A DNA stretch of 64,000 bases from Spirochaeta thermophila DSM 6192 (GTDB taxonomy: Bacteria > Spirochaetota > Spirochaetia > Winmispirales > Winmispiraceae), in NCBI RefSeq assembly GCF_000147075.1, contig NC_014484.1:1195501-1259500 (forward strand), given 5' to 3'. The notes beneath the pieces are model-generated. The model was given only the letters and a program-made list of their open reading frames with translations. It did no database searches and was not told the origin of the DNA. The translations under genes were made by a program, and so were the position numbers. How positions within the stretch are numbered: position 1 is the stretch's first letter; every line of letters starts with the position of its first letter. This document shows, in pieces, positions 1 to 12,445 of the stretch.

Positions 1-181
1 TTCCCTCGTGGTCCTCGAATATCCTCAAGTGGGCCACTTTTGTCGCAAGATAGGCCACGTCTTCCTCCGTGTCACCGATGGCTACTCCCAAGAAGACTGC
101 GATCCCTGTTTCGATCGATGCCACTACCCTTCCCTCGACCTCAATGACACCTCGATGGACTCGCTGGACCACGGCTCGCAC
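1..181 (-). CDS. dtd: D-aminoacyl-tRNA deacylase, 5' part only
   Basis: The gene runs off the left edge, so only the first 60 codons are present. It starts with GTG at 181, one base after the TGA of the upstream TPR gene, with GGAGG just upstream. The translation opens VRAVVQRVHRG and continues through FLGVAIGDTEEDV to AHLRIFEDHEG, which matches the N-terminal half of Dtd in order and spacing. Dtd family enzymes hydrolyse D-amino acids from mischarged tRNA in the cytoplasm. The catalytic SQFTL-type motif would lie outside the window, so activity cannot be judged. The assignment rests on the strongly conserved N-terminal block. Confidence 0.9.
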   Translation of the reverse strand, partial: MRAVVQRVHRGVIEVEGRVVASIETGIAVFLGVAIGDTEEDVAYLATKVAHLRIFEDHEG

Positions 182-182
182 G

Positions 183-1277
183 TCAGTCCTCCAACCATCG
201 GAGAGAGTGGCATCGAACCAGGAAGCCTATCGGCGAATGTTCGTCGATCGTGATCTCTCCCACGATCTCATACGCCCGTTCGGGATCGATCGTCACGGGA
301 AAAGGAACCTCTACGGGGACGATCCCCTCCAGAATCCGCCTCGTGTGGTAACCCACCAGGAAGTCGAAGGTGATCGCATCGGGTCCGACCTCGAGGTTGG
401 AGATTCTTCCTTTCCATTGGATTCCCACTCCCGCATAGAGAGGAGGATCTTTCATCACTTCAGCGAATCCCACGCGAGTTTTCAATGTGCCGAATTCGGG
501 GGGGTGGAGATGGGGGATGAGCCCTTCCACTTTCTTTTTTACTTCCGGAGCTACGTTCGAGAGAAGGATCTTGTTTATAGAGATACGGGCTCGATTGTCG
601 TCGAAGGCCACGAGGGCCTCCTGGATCTCGTGGAGAAGTTCCTGCGCCTCCCGGCTGGTCAGTACGTATCGGAACTCCCCTTCTTGGGAGAAGAGAGCCC
701 CATTGTATGCCTCGATTTCGCGGAGGATTTGCCGGGTTTCGGGCGAGAGTGCGTCCTCTCTCTCCCTCCCGTGTATGGTGAACACGATGAGACCTCCGAT
801 GAGGAGGATCCCTGCGAAGGACGTGAGGAAGAGCACGGGAGCGAGTCGACGCCGTTGGAAGCGCATCCTGGGGAAGAGCTTCCTGAATCGGGGAGAGGTG
901 ATGAGGTCTTCCAGATCATCGTCGGTTCTACACGTACGTACCATGTCGAGGGCGTGTCTGGCAGGAGCATAGTGCGGATGGTCCTCGAGTATTTCCAGCC
1001 ATCGTTGGATGGCCAACGAGGAGTCCCCCCGTTTCAGGTAGATGAGGGCAAGGCCGTGGATGATCTCGGGGCGTTCCGGCCGAAGGTGATGGGCTCTGAG
1101 GAGAAAGGTCTCCGCTCCCCCGTAGTCCCCGACATGCAGGCAAGAGAGGCCGAGGAGGGCATAGAACGTGAAACTTTCCCTGTACTCGAAGATCAACGGT
1201 TCGAGCAGGCGTATGACATCTCCGTAACGACGTCGTGCGAACAATTTCTGGGCCATACGGAGATCTGATTCCTTCAT
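183..1277 (-). CDS. TPR protein with one central membrane helix
   Basis: A 364-residue protein. Residues about 1-115 form three TPR-like helical pairs. They are followed by a basic stretch (FQRRRL) and one membrane helix at about residues 147-168 (LFLTSFAGILLIGG). A ~195-residue C-terminal domain follows that I do not recognise. The basic residues before the helix predict a cytoplasmic TPR part and a periplasmic C-terminus. I chose ATG 1277 (MKESDL) because GAGGAGAGG lies directly upstream; an in-frame ATG at 1313 has no such site. It lies between another TPR gene and dtd on the same strand. The function is unknown; an envelope scaffold is only an inference from topology. Confidence 0.85.
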   Translation of the reverse strand: MKESDLRMAQKLFARRRYGDVIRLLEPLIFEYRESFTFYALLGLSCLHVGDYGGAETFLLRAHHLRPERPEIIHGLALIYLKRGDSSLAIQRWLEILEDHPHYAPARHALDMVRTCRTDDDLEDLITSPRFRKLFPRMRFQRRRLAPVLFLTSFAGILLIGGLIVFTIHGREREDALSPETRQILREIEAYNGALFSQEGEFRYVLTSREAQELLHEIQEALVAFDDNRARISINKILLSNVAPEVKKKVEGLIPHLHPPEFGTLKTRVGFAEVMKDPPLYAGVGIQWKGRISNLEVGPDAITFDFLVGYHTRRILEGIVPVEVPFPVTIDPERAYEIVGEITIDEHSPIGFLVRCHSLRWLED

Positions 1278-1359
1278 CCTCTCCTCACCACGATGTCTGA
1301 GTGTGTCCTCCATTGTAGCCCATGGAATGTCCGATGGGAAGACCGAAGACTCCCTCGAA

Positions 1360-2151
1360 TTACCGTGAGGACTCGTTCGTCTGTTGTCTCAGGCGTGAGA
1401 GCTCTGCCTCGAGTTCCTTGATTCTGGCTTTGAGAGCCTCGACCTCTTCGAGGGAAGGGACCTGATTGAGTTTTTGCTGGTAGATGGAGAGTGCTTCCTT
1501 GTAGGATCGTTCTTTCTGGTTGAGTTCTTCAGCGAGTTTCAAATATTCTTCATGACTCCATTTGAGGAGTCGGAGCAGTTCCTCCTCTCTCATCGCATAC
1601 TCGATGAGTTCCATCCTGTAACGTGCCGCCTCTGCCTTTGGTGAAGACCGGTAGTTCTCCACGATATGCTCGTAGAGCGGTCTCGCTTCGGTGAAGTGGC
1701 CGAGTGAGAAGAGTGATTCCGCGGACCAGTAGAGGGCGTTGGGAACGAATTGGGATGTAGGATACGAGGCGAGGAAAGCGTTGAAGTGGGAGATACAGGA
1801 TTGGTAGTCACCCTCGAGGTAGAGGAGCCTTCCCTTCTGATAGAGGGCTTCCTCGTAGAGGGGGTGGGACCCCCCTCTCAGCAGGAAGGCCTCGAGGGAT
1901 TCCCGTGCCTCGTCATATTCCCCCAGGGTGAGACAGATCTTCCCGTACCAGAAGAGCGCCTCCAGGTAGACGGGAGAATCGGCTGAAGAGAGGAGCCGGC
2001 TGAACACCTCCTTCGCCTGGATGTACTCCCCGGCCTTCACCAGGACGAACGCATGTCGCAGCAGGGCTTCGTCTCCGTTTTCTTGGGCGCCGAGAGGGGA
2101 AGAGAGAATATACATCACGAGCACGATGACGGCGGTGACTCTGGATCTCAT
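1360..2151 (-). CDS. Exported TPR protein with C-terminal coiled coil (CpoB/YbgF-like layout)
   Basis: About 263 residues with an N-terminal signal peptide (hydrophobic VIVLVMYILSS, then SPLGAQ). Several TPR units follow up to about residue 200 (for example YEEALYQKGRLLYLEGDYQS). The C-terminus is a charged coiled coil (EVEALKARIKELEAEL). TPR plus coiled coil in the periplasm resembles CpoB-type proteins, but the usual order is reversed, so I do not assign a symbol. The start is uncertain: ATG 2151 gives the better signal peptide, while ATG 2178 adds nine residues; neither has a Shine-Dalgarno site. A TATAAT lies only 3 nt before ATG 2151 on this strand, with TTTTCA 17 bp further up. Confidence 0.8.
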   Translation of the reverse strand: MRSRVTAVIVLVMYILSSPLGAQENGDEALLRHAFVLVKAGEYIQAKEVFSRLLSSADSPVYLEALFWYGKICLTLGEYDEARESLEAFLLRGGSHPLYEEALYQKGRLLYLEGDYQSCISHFNAFLASYPTSQFVPNALYWSAESLFSLGHFTEARPLYEHIVENYRSSPKAEAARYRMELIEYAMREEELLRLLKWSHEEYLKLAEELNQKERSYKEALSIYQQKLNQVPSLEEVEALKARIKELEAELSRLRQQTNESSR

Positions 2152-2220
2152 GCGATTATATTGTCGACACTTTTTCATGAAAATGAACGGTTTCTTTGGT
2201 GGGAGCGTGAGGGCACTTCA

Positions 2221-2248
2221 TTGACTATTATTCCGTAAGTGGTATAAT
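2221..2248 (+). promoter_or_regulatory. Sigma-70 promoter of the TPR-greA operon
   Basis: TTGACT at 2221-2226 and TATAAT at 2243-2248 are separated by 16 bp. They point at the GTG start at 2281, with AGGAG at 2272-2276 as ribosome binding site. The region is divergent from the minus-strand TPR gene. Confidence 0.85.
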
Positions 2249-2280
2249 AGAAAAAACTTCTATCACTTTTCAGGAGAAGT

Positions 2281-3216
2281 GTGGACAACGATATATCCAT
2301 GCTCCACAGGTTTGTAGAAGAGGGCTATGAAGCTCTCAGGAGAGGATTGTGGGAGGAGGCTTTTCACTCCTTTCATCAGGCCTTTCTCCTTGATGGAGAC
2401 GACAGGGGAATCCTCGCTTCCTTGAAGTGTGTGCAGTACTGGAAAGAAATGGAAGAAGAGGTGGATCATGAGTGGTCGGCTGAAGAGAAAGGCGATTTCT
2501 ACATGGAACGATGGAAGCATTTCGTCTCATTTCTCGAACATATCGGAGGTGCAGAGGAACGGTGTGTCTTCAGTTGTAAGACGTATGTATTCGGCTCGGC
2601 TCTGAGGTGGTATGAGTCTGCTTCGGAGGGGAAGGAAGGAGAGAGTGAGCTCATGTTCAAAAAGGGGGTTTGCGAGAAGTCTCTCGGCGATTATGAACCA
2701 GCCCGGCAGACCCTTGAGCGGGTTGTGAGAGAGTTCCCTCGGCGATCCTTTTTTCTCTCGCAACTCGCGGACACGTATGCCCTGATGGGAGAGGTGCACC
2801 TCGCGAAGGTATTCTTCCGCGAGGCCTTCTTTCACAACCCCGCCGAGATCGAGCTCGCCTTCCTGGAATCCGAGATGATCAACAGACTGATTTCTCGGGT
2901 GAAGGAGCTCGGGTACGAGCCTCCCCTCCTTCAGGAGTGGCTTCCTGTGTATGGTGTACTCTATGGAGTCTTCACGGTGAAGCGGGAACTCAAATCGCTC
3001 GAATATGGGAAACTCCGGCAATCCATCTATGCCTTGGAAGGAGAACTCACGGACGAACACGCGGACAGAAGAACGATCATCCCCCGCCTGCTCAACAGGT
3101 ATTTCTGGCTCATGGACCATTACAGGATCAACAATGAAGAACCTCTCAAGATCCAGGATACGCTCTACAAGATACGACTTCTGGATGAGAAGATCTATGA
3201 ACTTTATATCCATTGA
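2281..3216 (+). CDS. Cytoplasmic TPR protein upstream of greA
   Basis: A 311-residue soluble protein with no signal peptide. TPR-like repeats are visible at about residues 8-40 (EEGYEALRRGLWEEAFHSF) and 120-200 (KKGVCEKSLGDYEPARQ, LADTYALMGEVHLAKVFF). The last ~100 residues are helical and without recognised motifs. GTG 2281 is chosen over ATG 2299 because AGGAG lies at 2272-2276, and the promoter at 2221-2248 fits it. The stop is 11 nt before the greA start, so both are probably co-transcribed. The function is unknown; linkage to a TPR-GreA fusion suggests a shared role at RNA polymerase or a common partner, which is inference. Confidence 0.85.
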   Translation: MDNDISMLHRFVEEGYEALRRGLWEEAFHSFHQAFLLDGDDRGILASLKCVQYWKEMEEEVDHEWSAEEKGDFYMERWKHFVSFLEHIGGAEERCVFSCKTYVFGSALRWYESASEGKEGESELMFKKGVCEKSLGDYEPARQTLERVVREFPRRSFFLSQLADTYALMGEVHLAKVFFREAFFHNPAEIELAFLESEMINRLISRVKELGYEPPLLQEWLPVYGVLYGVFTVKRELKSLEYGKLRQSIYALEGELTDEHADRRTIIPRLLNRYFWLMDHYRINNEEPLKIQDTLYKIRLLDEKIYELYIH

Positions 3217-3227
3217 GGAGAGGATGT

Positions 3228-5924
3228 ATGTCTGACGCACTACGAAAGGAACTCCAGGAAAAACTCAACGAAGAGAAGTGGACGCGAGCGGCGCTCACCA
3301 GCTATTCGGTGACCCAGTTCAAAGAACTCGATGACCTCATCGAGAGGATACGAAAGGCAGGATGGTCCACCGAGGCGCTCCAGATATGCGAGGAGCATCT
3401 GGAGCACACGAAACACAGCATCGTGGCCCTCTATATTTCGGGGATTCTCAAGATAGAGAAACGCGCAGTGGACGACGAGCACCTCGTGTCGCTCATCCAG
3501 CTGTTCATCGATCAAAGAAAGTGGAAGATCGTCGAATACCTCTGTCAGAGGGTTCTCGAGTACGGAGAGAATCGGTTTGCACTCAAGACCCTGGCCCATT
3601 GGTACGAGACGGAGGGACGGGAGGCCGATAAAGTCGCCATATGGGAACGGCTCATAAAAGTTGATTATGAAGAAGCAGATCTCGTGAAGACACTTGCGGA
3701 AAAAAAGCTGGAGCAGGGGGCCACGGAGGAAGCCGTCGATCTCTACAAGAAGGCCCTCCATCGGTATATCGGGAAGGGGGATTTTCCCAATGTAAAGGAG
3801 ATCTGGGAGCGGCTGCTCACCCTGGCTCCCCAGGACATCAGCTTTTTCGATCACGCGAAGTCGAAGATCGTGACGATGCTCGGAGAGGAGAAGGCCATTC
3901 AGCTTCTCTATCTCCTCTATGAGGCTCACAAGGATGCCGAAGACCAGGACATCCCCATATCGATCCTCAAGCAGATCCTCTCCTACGACCCGCGGGACAC
4001 CCGGGCTCGAAAGGCCCTGGTGGAGGCGTACAGGAAAAAATATGCGGGACACAGCAATCTCGAGGAGTATCTCAAGATCTCGAACCTCACGCAGAACTGG
4101 CGGAACGTCCATGAAGCCATAGAGGATTTCGAACGCCATATCGCATTCGACGAAGGCAACTTCGTCTACCACAGGACGTGGGGAGTGGGGAGGATACGCT
4201 CCATCAAAGGCGATGAGGTCGTCATAGATTTTGTGAAGAAACGCGGCCACAAGATGTCGCTTCAGCTCGCCATCGACTCTCTCCAGGTTCTGGACAAGCG
4301 CCACATATGGGTGTTGAAGGCGGTGTCTTCGAAGGAAAAACTCAAGAAGATGTTCCTCTCGAACGTGAGATGGGGTCTCGAGGTGGTGATCAAGAGTCTC
4401 GAAAACAATGCGAGTATCCGGGACATAAAAAGCGAACTCGTCCCATCCATCCTCTCCTCCCGGGAGTGGATGGAGTGGAGTGAACGGGCCAGGGAACTCC
4501 TCAAGACGGACCCCATGTTCGGTAACGTTCCCAATCGATCCGACAGGTACATGGTGAGGAGCCATCCTGTAAGCTTCGAAGAGAAGATCTATCTCCGTTT
4601 CAAGGCCGAGAAGAGCTTTTTTGCCCGTCTCAAGACCATGGAGGAATACCTTCAGCAGGGAGAGCCGGACAGCGAATTCTTCAACGAGATGTTGGAGTAT
4701 TTCATTTCCTTCCTGAAAGGCGAGGAGATCACGGAGACCACGATCTGTTCCGGACTCTTTCTCTCACGCCTCCTCAAACAGTACCCCTATCTTGGGGAGA
4801 GGATCCAGGTGGATCTTCTCGATCTCTTCTCCAGACTCGACGACCCTCGCACGATGAAGGATGTCTTCGCAAAGATACAGGATCAGGACTACAGACGACT
4901 CTTCCTCGAATTCGTGAAGCACAATCTTCCCGGATGGCCGAGAATCTTCAAGGATCTCTTCCCACAGTATCTGAACCGTTACATCATCGAGTCGCTCCGG
5001 GATGCGGGTAGGACCGATGTCCTCCAGGAGCTCGTGGACGACCTCTTCGATCGATACAAGGAGGAGAGGGAAGCCTTCATATGGCTGATACGGAACTATC
5101 TCGATGAAGAGTGGTTCAGGAAGACGTTCGAGCTCTCTTTCGAGCGCATCCTCATCAATTTCCTCCATCTGCTCGATATCACGTATCGGGAGATAGAAAA
5201 CTCGAAGAACGTGGTTCACAACAGGAAGCTGAACAAACAGGTGTATGCCTTCCTCTTCCAGGAGCAGCGGCTGGAACAGTACCTTCTCCATGCATCGGAA
5301 GAAGAGGTGATACGCATCTACAGTCTGGTGGAGGATGTGGAAGGGCTCGATCCCGCCACGAAGATAGAGTTGCGGCATCTCATCATGGAACACTTCCCCG
5401 GGATCAAGTTGCCTGGCAGAGAGGAACGCGAGGTGGTCGTTCCACGGGGTATCATGGTGACCCCTGCGGCGTATGCGGCCAAGCAGAAGGAGCTGAAATA
5501 TCTCCACGAGGTGGAGGTGCCCAAAAACTCGAAGGAAATCAGCCAGGCCCTGCTCCTTGGGGATCTACGCGAAAATGCCGAGTACAAGGCAGCCAAGGAG
5601 CGACAGGAAATGTTGAACAGCACGATCGGAAAGCTCAAAGAAGAACTGGAAAGGGCCCAGATCGTGCGGCCGGACGAAGTCGATGCGAGTCAGATCTCAT
5701 TCGGGACCAAGGTCACACTCCTCAACAAGGAGACCAAGAAGAGAGAGACCTACGTGATCCTGGGGCCCTGGGAGTCGAATCCGGACAAGGGGATAATCTC
5801 CTACCTCTCGCCTTTCGGCTCGGAGCTCTATGGGCACAAGGAGGGGGAGGAACTCGAATTCACCATAAACGAGCGAACGTATCACTATGTGGTGGAGAAG
5901 ATAGAAAAAGCCGACATGTCGTGA
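3228..5924 (+). CDS. greA: Transcription elongation factor GreA fused to a large helical-repeat domain
   Basis: An 898-residue protein. Roughly residues 1-730 are TPR-like helical repeats with an embedded module near 310-350 (WGVGRIRSIKGDEVVIDF). Residues about 745-898 are a complete Gre factor: an antiparallel coiled coil with the tip motif LGDLRENAEY (Asp779 and Glu782 are the Mg-binding acids expected in GreA), then the FKBP-like C-terminal domain. Gre factors enter the RNA polymerase secondary channel and stimulate cleavage of backtracked RNA. Ordinary GreA is ~158 residues; this long fusion is known from spirochaetes such as Treponema and Borrelia. ATG 3228 follows GAGGAGAGG; the frame stays open to a TTG at 3213 without added support. 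Confidence 0.93.
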   Translation: MSDALRKELQEKLNEEKWTRAALTSYSVTQFKELDDLIERIRKAGWSTEALQICEEHLEHTKHSIVALYISGILKIEKRAVDDEHLVSLIQLFIDQRKWKIVEYLCQRVLEYGENRFALKTLAHWYETEGREADKVAIWERLIKVDYEEADLVKTLAEKKLEQGATEEAVDLYKKALHRYIGKGDFPNVKEIWERLLTLAPQDISFFDHAKSKIVTMLGEEKAIQLLYLLYEAHKDAEDQDIPISILKQILSYDPRDTRARKALVEAYRKKYAGHSNLEEYLKISNLTQNWRNVHEAIEDFERHIAFDEGNFVYHRTWGVGRIRSIKGDEVVIDFVKKRGHKMSLQLAIDSLQVLDKRHIWVLKAVSSKEKLKKMFLSNVRWGLEVVIKSLENNASIRDIKSELVPSILSSREWMEWSERARELLKTDPMFGNVPNRSDRYMVRSHPVSFEEKIYLRFKAEKSFFARLKTMEEYLQQGEPDSEFFNEMLEYFISFLKGEEITETTICSGLFLSRLLKQYPYLGERIQVDLLDLFSRLDDPRTMKDVFAKIQDQDYRRLFLEFVKHNLPGWPRIFKDLFPQYLNRYIIESLRDAGRTDVLQELVDDLFDRYKEEREAFIWLIRNYLDEEWFRKTFELSFERILINFLHLLDITYREIENSKNVVHNRKLNKQVYAFLFQEQRLEQYLLHASEEEVIRIYSLVEDVEGLDPATKIELRHLIMEHFPGIKLPGREEREVVVPRGIMVTPAAYAAKQKELKYLHEVEVPKNSKEISQALLLGDLRENAEYKAAKERQEMLNSTIGKLKEELERAQIVRPDEVDASQISFGTKVTLLNKETKKRETYVILGPWESNPDKGIISYLSPFGSELYGHKEGEELEFTINERTYHYVVEKIEKADMS

Positions 5925-5932
5925 ACATGAGG

Positions 5933-5954
5933 GGGGAGGGGCTCTCCCCTCCCC
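5933..5954. terminator. Bidirectional terminator between greA and the HEAT-repeat gene
   Basis: A perfect 9-bp stem (GGGGAGGGG, 5933-5941; CCCCTCCCC, 5946-5954) with a CTCT loop sits between two convergent stops at 5924 and 5977. The T tract is short, so efficiency is uncertain. Confidence 0.6.
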
Positions 5955-5976
5955 TTCTCCATCCGTATGGCGGAGA

Positions 5977-7343
5977 TCACTTCAATCCATCGAGTGCCGC
6001 CTGGGCATATTTCTTGAGGGTATTGTTCTTGGAAGTGGCGAGGATTTCCTCGAGTCGGGGGATGAAGGAGGTGAGGCGGTTCCGACGGATGCCTTCTATC
6101 CCGTAAATCTGGATGATGAAGTTCGCGTGTCCGAGCATTCGTTCGTATAGAGAGGAAAGCCCCGGATCAGACTTCAAAGAGAGTTCTTTGCAGATGGTGA
6201 GGAGCAACTGAGAGTTCTCCTTCTCCCACTCCTGAGCCATGGCTTTTTCTATCGTTTCAGCAACAGAGGAGAAGTGTCGGTCGATGAGTTCTTTTGCGAT
6301 CACCGGACGAAGTTGGAATGAGGTCCGTTCGCTCAGGAGGAGATCCTCGAGAAAGCCGACAGCTTCTCTGGTCCCGATGCTGGAGAGGGCTTTCACGGCG
6401 GCCTGCCGCACCTGGAATTCGGGATCCTTTTCCGCCTTGTATTTCAGGATGGGGATGCTCTCTCGACTCCCCTTTTCTCCCAGGACCTCACACGCCGCGA
6501 CCCTCGTCCTCCAGAAACTGTCCCGAAGGGCGTCCTGAAGTGCGACTTCGATCTCCTCGGTATCAGGAAAGCGGGAGAGCGCTCTCACTGCTGTGGCCCT
6601 CAGGTAGGGGTCGGTCTGATCCTGGAGCGCCTTGAGAACGAGAGGGAGCGTAGAGGGATCCGCCAGGAAACCGATGGCCTCGCAGGCCGCTCGTTTGAGT
6701 CCTTTCTCTTCCGTATCGAAGACTTCTCGGAGGGTTTCGAGTGCCCCGGGGTCCTTCATCTTTCCCAGCGCCTTGAGGGCCTCCATCCTGATACGTTCGG
6801 ATGCTGTATCGTCTTCTGCGATGGAACGGATTCGCTCGAGGTGTCGCGAAAGCTGGAGATCGCCCGCTATCCTCACCAGGGTGGTTTTGAGACCCTCGTC
6901 GTTGAGGGAGAACAGTGCATCGAATGACGTGGCGAGCACCTCCTCGCAGTCCCGGGGAGACACCTCTTTGAGGTACTCCAGGACATCACCGAGGAATGCA
7001 CCTCCGAAAGTATCGAACGCGTCCTCGTAGGCGTCGAGGGTCTCCTTCGCCTCCGGGACGAGGTCAGGAAGCCCATTCTCCGAAAAATAGGCGAGCACCG
7101 CTGTCTTGAGTTCCTTTGAAGTGGTTTGTCCGTAGAGCGCTATGAGTGGCTCGATGTAGGAAGGATCGGGTTCGGTCTTGATCCTGTCCAGCACATCGAT
7201 CACCTCGGTTTCTATACCGTAGAGGAGGACTTGCTTCCGTTCTTCCACGATGGATGTCGTCTCGGATCCTCCCTGCTGCTGGCCCGCCGCACTCAAGGGA
7301 AGGAGAAGGAAGATCAGATACAGGGATGGTCGCGTATGCCGTC

Positions 7344-7347
<4 letters not shown>
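5977..7347 (-). CDS. Exported HEAT-repeat protein
   Basis: A 456-residue protein with a signal peptide (SLYLIFLLLPLSAAGQ). Nearly the whole mature part consists of HEAT/PBS-lyase-like repeats of about 30-37 residues, for example RIRMEALKALGKMKDPGALE, LKRAACEAIGFLADPST and FWRTRVAACEVLGEKGS. Such repeats form solenoids that bind other proteins; nothing indicates an enzyme. The ATG overlaps the murJ TGA in ATGA (7344-7347), so translation is probably coupled. It is the last gene of the lptF-lptG-tgt-murJ run. The location with murJ and lpt genes suggests an envelope role, but the partner is unknown. Confidence 0.88.
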
Positions 7348-11134
<3,787 letters not shown>

Positions 11135-11138
<4 letters not shown>

Positions 11139-12409
11139 CGTCGAACCTTCCTGACAAGAAAGAGCGTGAGCGCCACGAGAGTTATGAGGATATTGGGAAG
11201 CCACATCGCCAGCGAAGGAGAGAAGGACGTCCTGAGTCCCAGCATCTGTCCCGCCACGAGCATCCCCCAGTACAGGATGGAGAGGAAGATCCCTATACCG
11301 AAGCCGGCTGCTCTCCCACCCTTGAGGTTGAAGAGTCCGATCGCGATGGCGAGCAGCACGAAAGGTATACAGGAGAACGGGATGGAGAACTTCTTGTGGA
11401 ATTCGAGCGTATAGATCTGGAGGGTCCTGTCCTCGATCGTGATCCGTTCTTTCTGTCTGAGACGTTGAAGCGACGAGCGAAGGCTCCCCAGGAAGCGGCT
11501 CCGGATCGATTCGTTCGACAGGGAGAGGGTGGTCAGATAGAGACGGCTCACACTACGACGCAAATCATCACGCTCCTTCTCGTGAGACCTGCGTTTCTGC
11601 TCGAGCACCTGCTCTCGTTCCTTCATTACGCGATAGACATCCACTGAGGACATCTCTCTCGGCCCCGGATTCCTGAGGGCTATGTTGATGTCCTTTACGA
11701 GGATCGTATACGTAAGTGTTTCCGCGGAACTGTACTCGTAATCCCCTTCCCTCTTCACGAGCGAGAGAAACACGTCGTGGAGTTCCAGAGCAAGGGCTGT
11801 TTTCTCATTCCTTCCCGGAACTATGTCTCCTTCGCGAGCCTGAAGGATTCTCGTTCCCTCTTCCGTCTCCTCTATGATCAGCAGATCGTCGATGTGGGAT
11901 TGGTTCACCTTCCCCGGGATGAGGATGGTATTCTGGTACTCCTTGATGGCATACGATTCGAGTTCGATCTCAGGAGTGGTGTAGAGGATCTGGCGATAGA
12001 GTTTCGCGAAGTTGAGGGTGCCGAGTGGAAGGAAATAGTCGTTGGCGACGAAGGACACCGAGGAGAGCAGAAGGCTGAATACGACCATAGGAAGAAAGGC
12101 ATGGACGAGGGAGATCCCACCCGCCTGGAAGGCGAGGAATTCGTTGTCGGAGCTGAGCCGGGTGATACTCATGAGTGCAGCGGCAAGCGAAGCAAAAGGT
12201 ACGGATATGGCGACGATCGAGGGAAGCGCATAGATGATGAGGAGGATCACATCGAAGAGAGGAGCCCGTTTCGACAGGATCTGTTCAGCCATGAGGAGGA
12301 ACTGGTTGATGAGGAAGATGACAAAGAAAAAAAGGAAGGAGATCACAAATGAAAGTGCAATCTCCTCTCCAACATATCGGTACAGGGTAAGATAACTTCT
12401 CCGTGTCAT
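11135..12409 (-). CDS. lptF: LptF-type lipid export permease (YjgP/YjgQ family)
   Basis: 424 residues with membrane helices at about residues 18-40, 50-85 and 95-125, a periplasmic domain to about 330, and three C-terminal helices (FVLLAIAIGLF, FLSILYWGMLVAG, WLPNILITLVALTLFLV). A charged, coiled-coil-like insert (RVMKEREQVLEQKRRSHEKERDD) is longer than I expect for LptF. ATG 12409 directly follows the T tract of the pnp terminator and has no Shine-Dalgarno; a TTG at 12418 is possible. Expression therefore needs read-through or an unusual start. Partner of lptG downstream. Confidence 0.85.
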
Positions 12410-12410
12410 A

Positions 12411-12441
12411 CAGAACAAAAGGATCGCCCCGGAGGGCGATC
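12411..12441 (-). terminator. Rho-independent terminator after pnp
   Basis: On the minus strand GATCGCCC (12441-12434), loop TCCG and GGGCGATC (12429-12422) are followed by CTTTTGTTCT. It begins 4 nt after the pnp stop and ends at the lptF start. Confidence 0.8.
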
Positions 12442-12445
12442 ACTC

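Noticed and set aside
3240-4565. A 441-codon minus-strand open frame opposite greA
   Set aside because: Antisense to a coherent helical-repeat protein; it has no promoter or motif.
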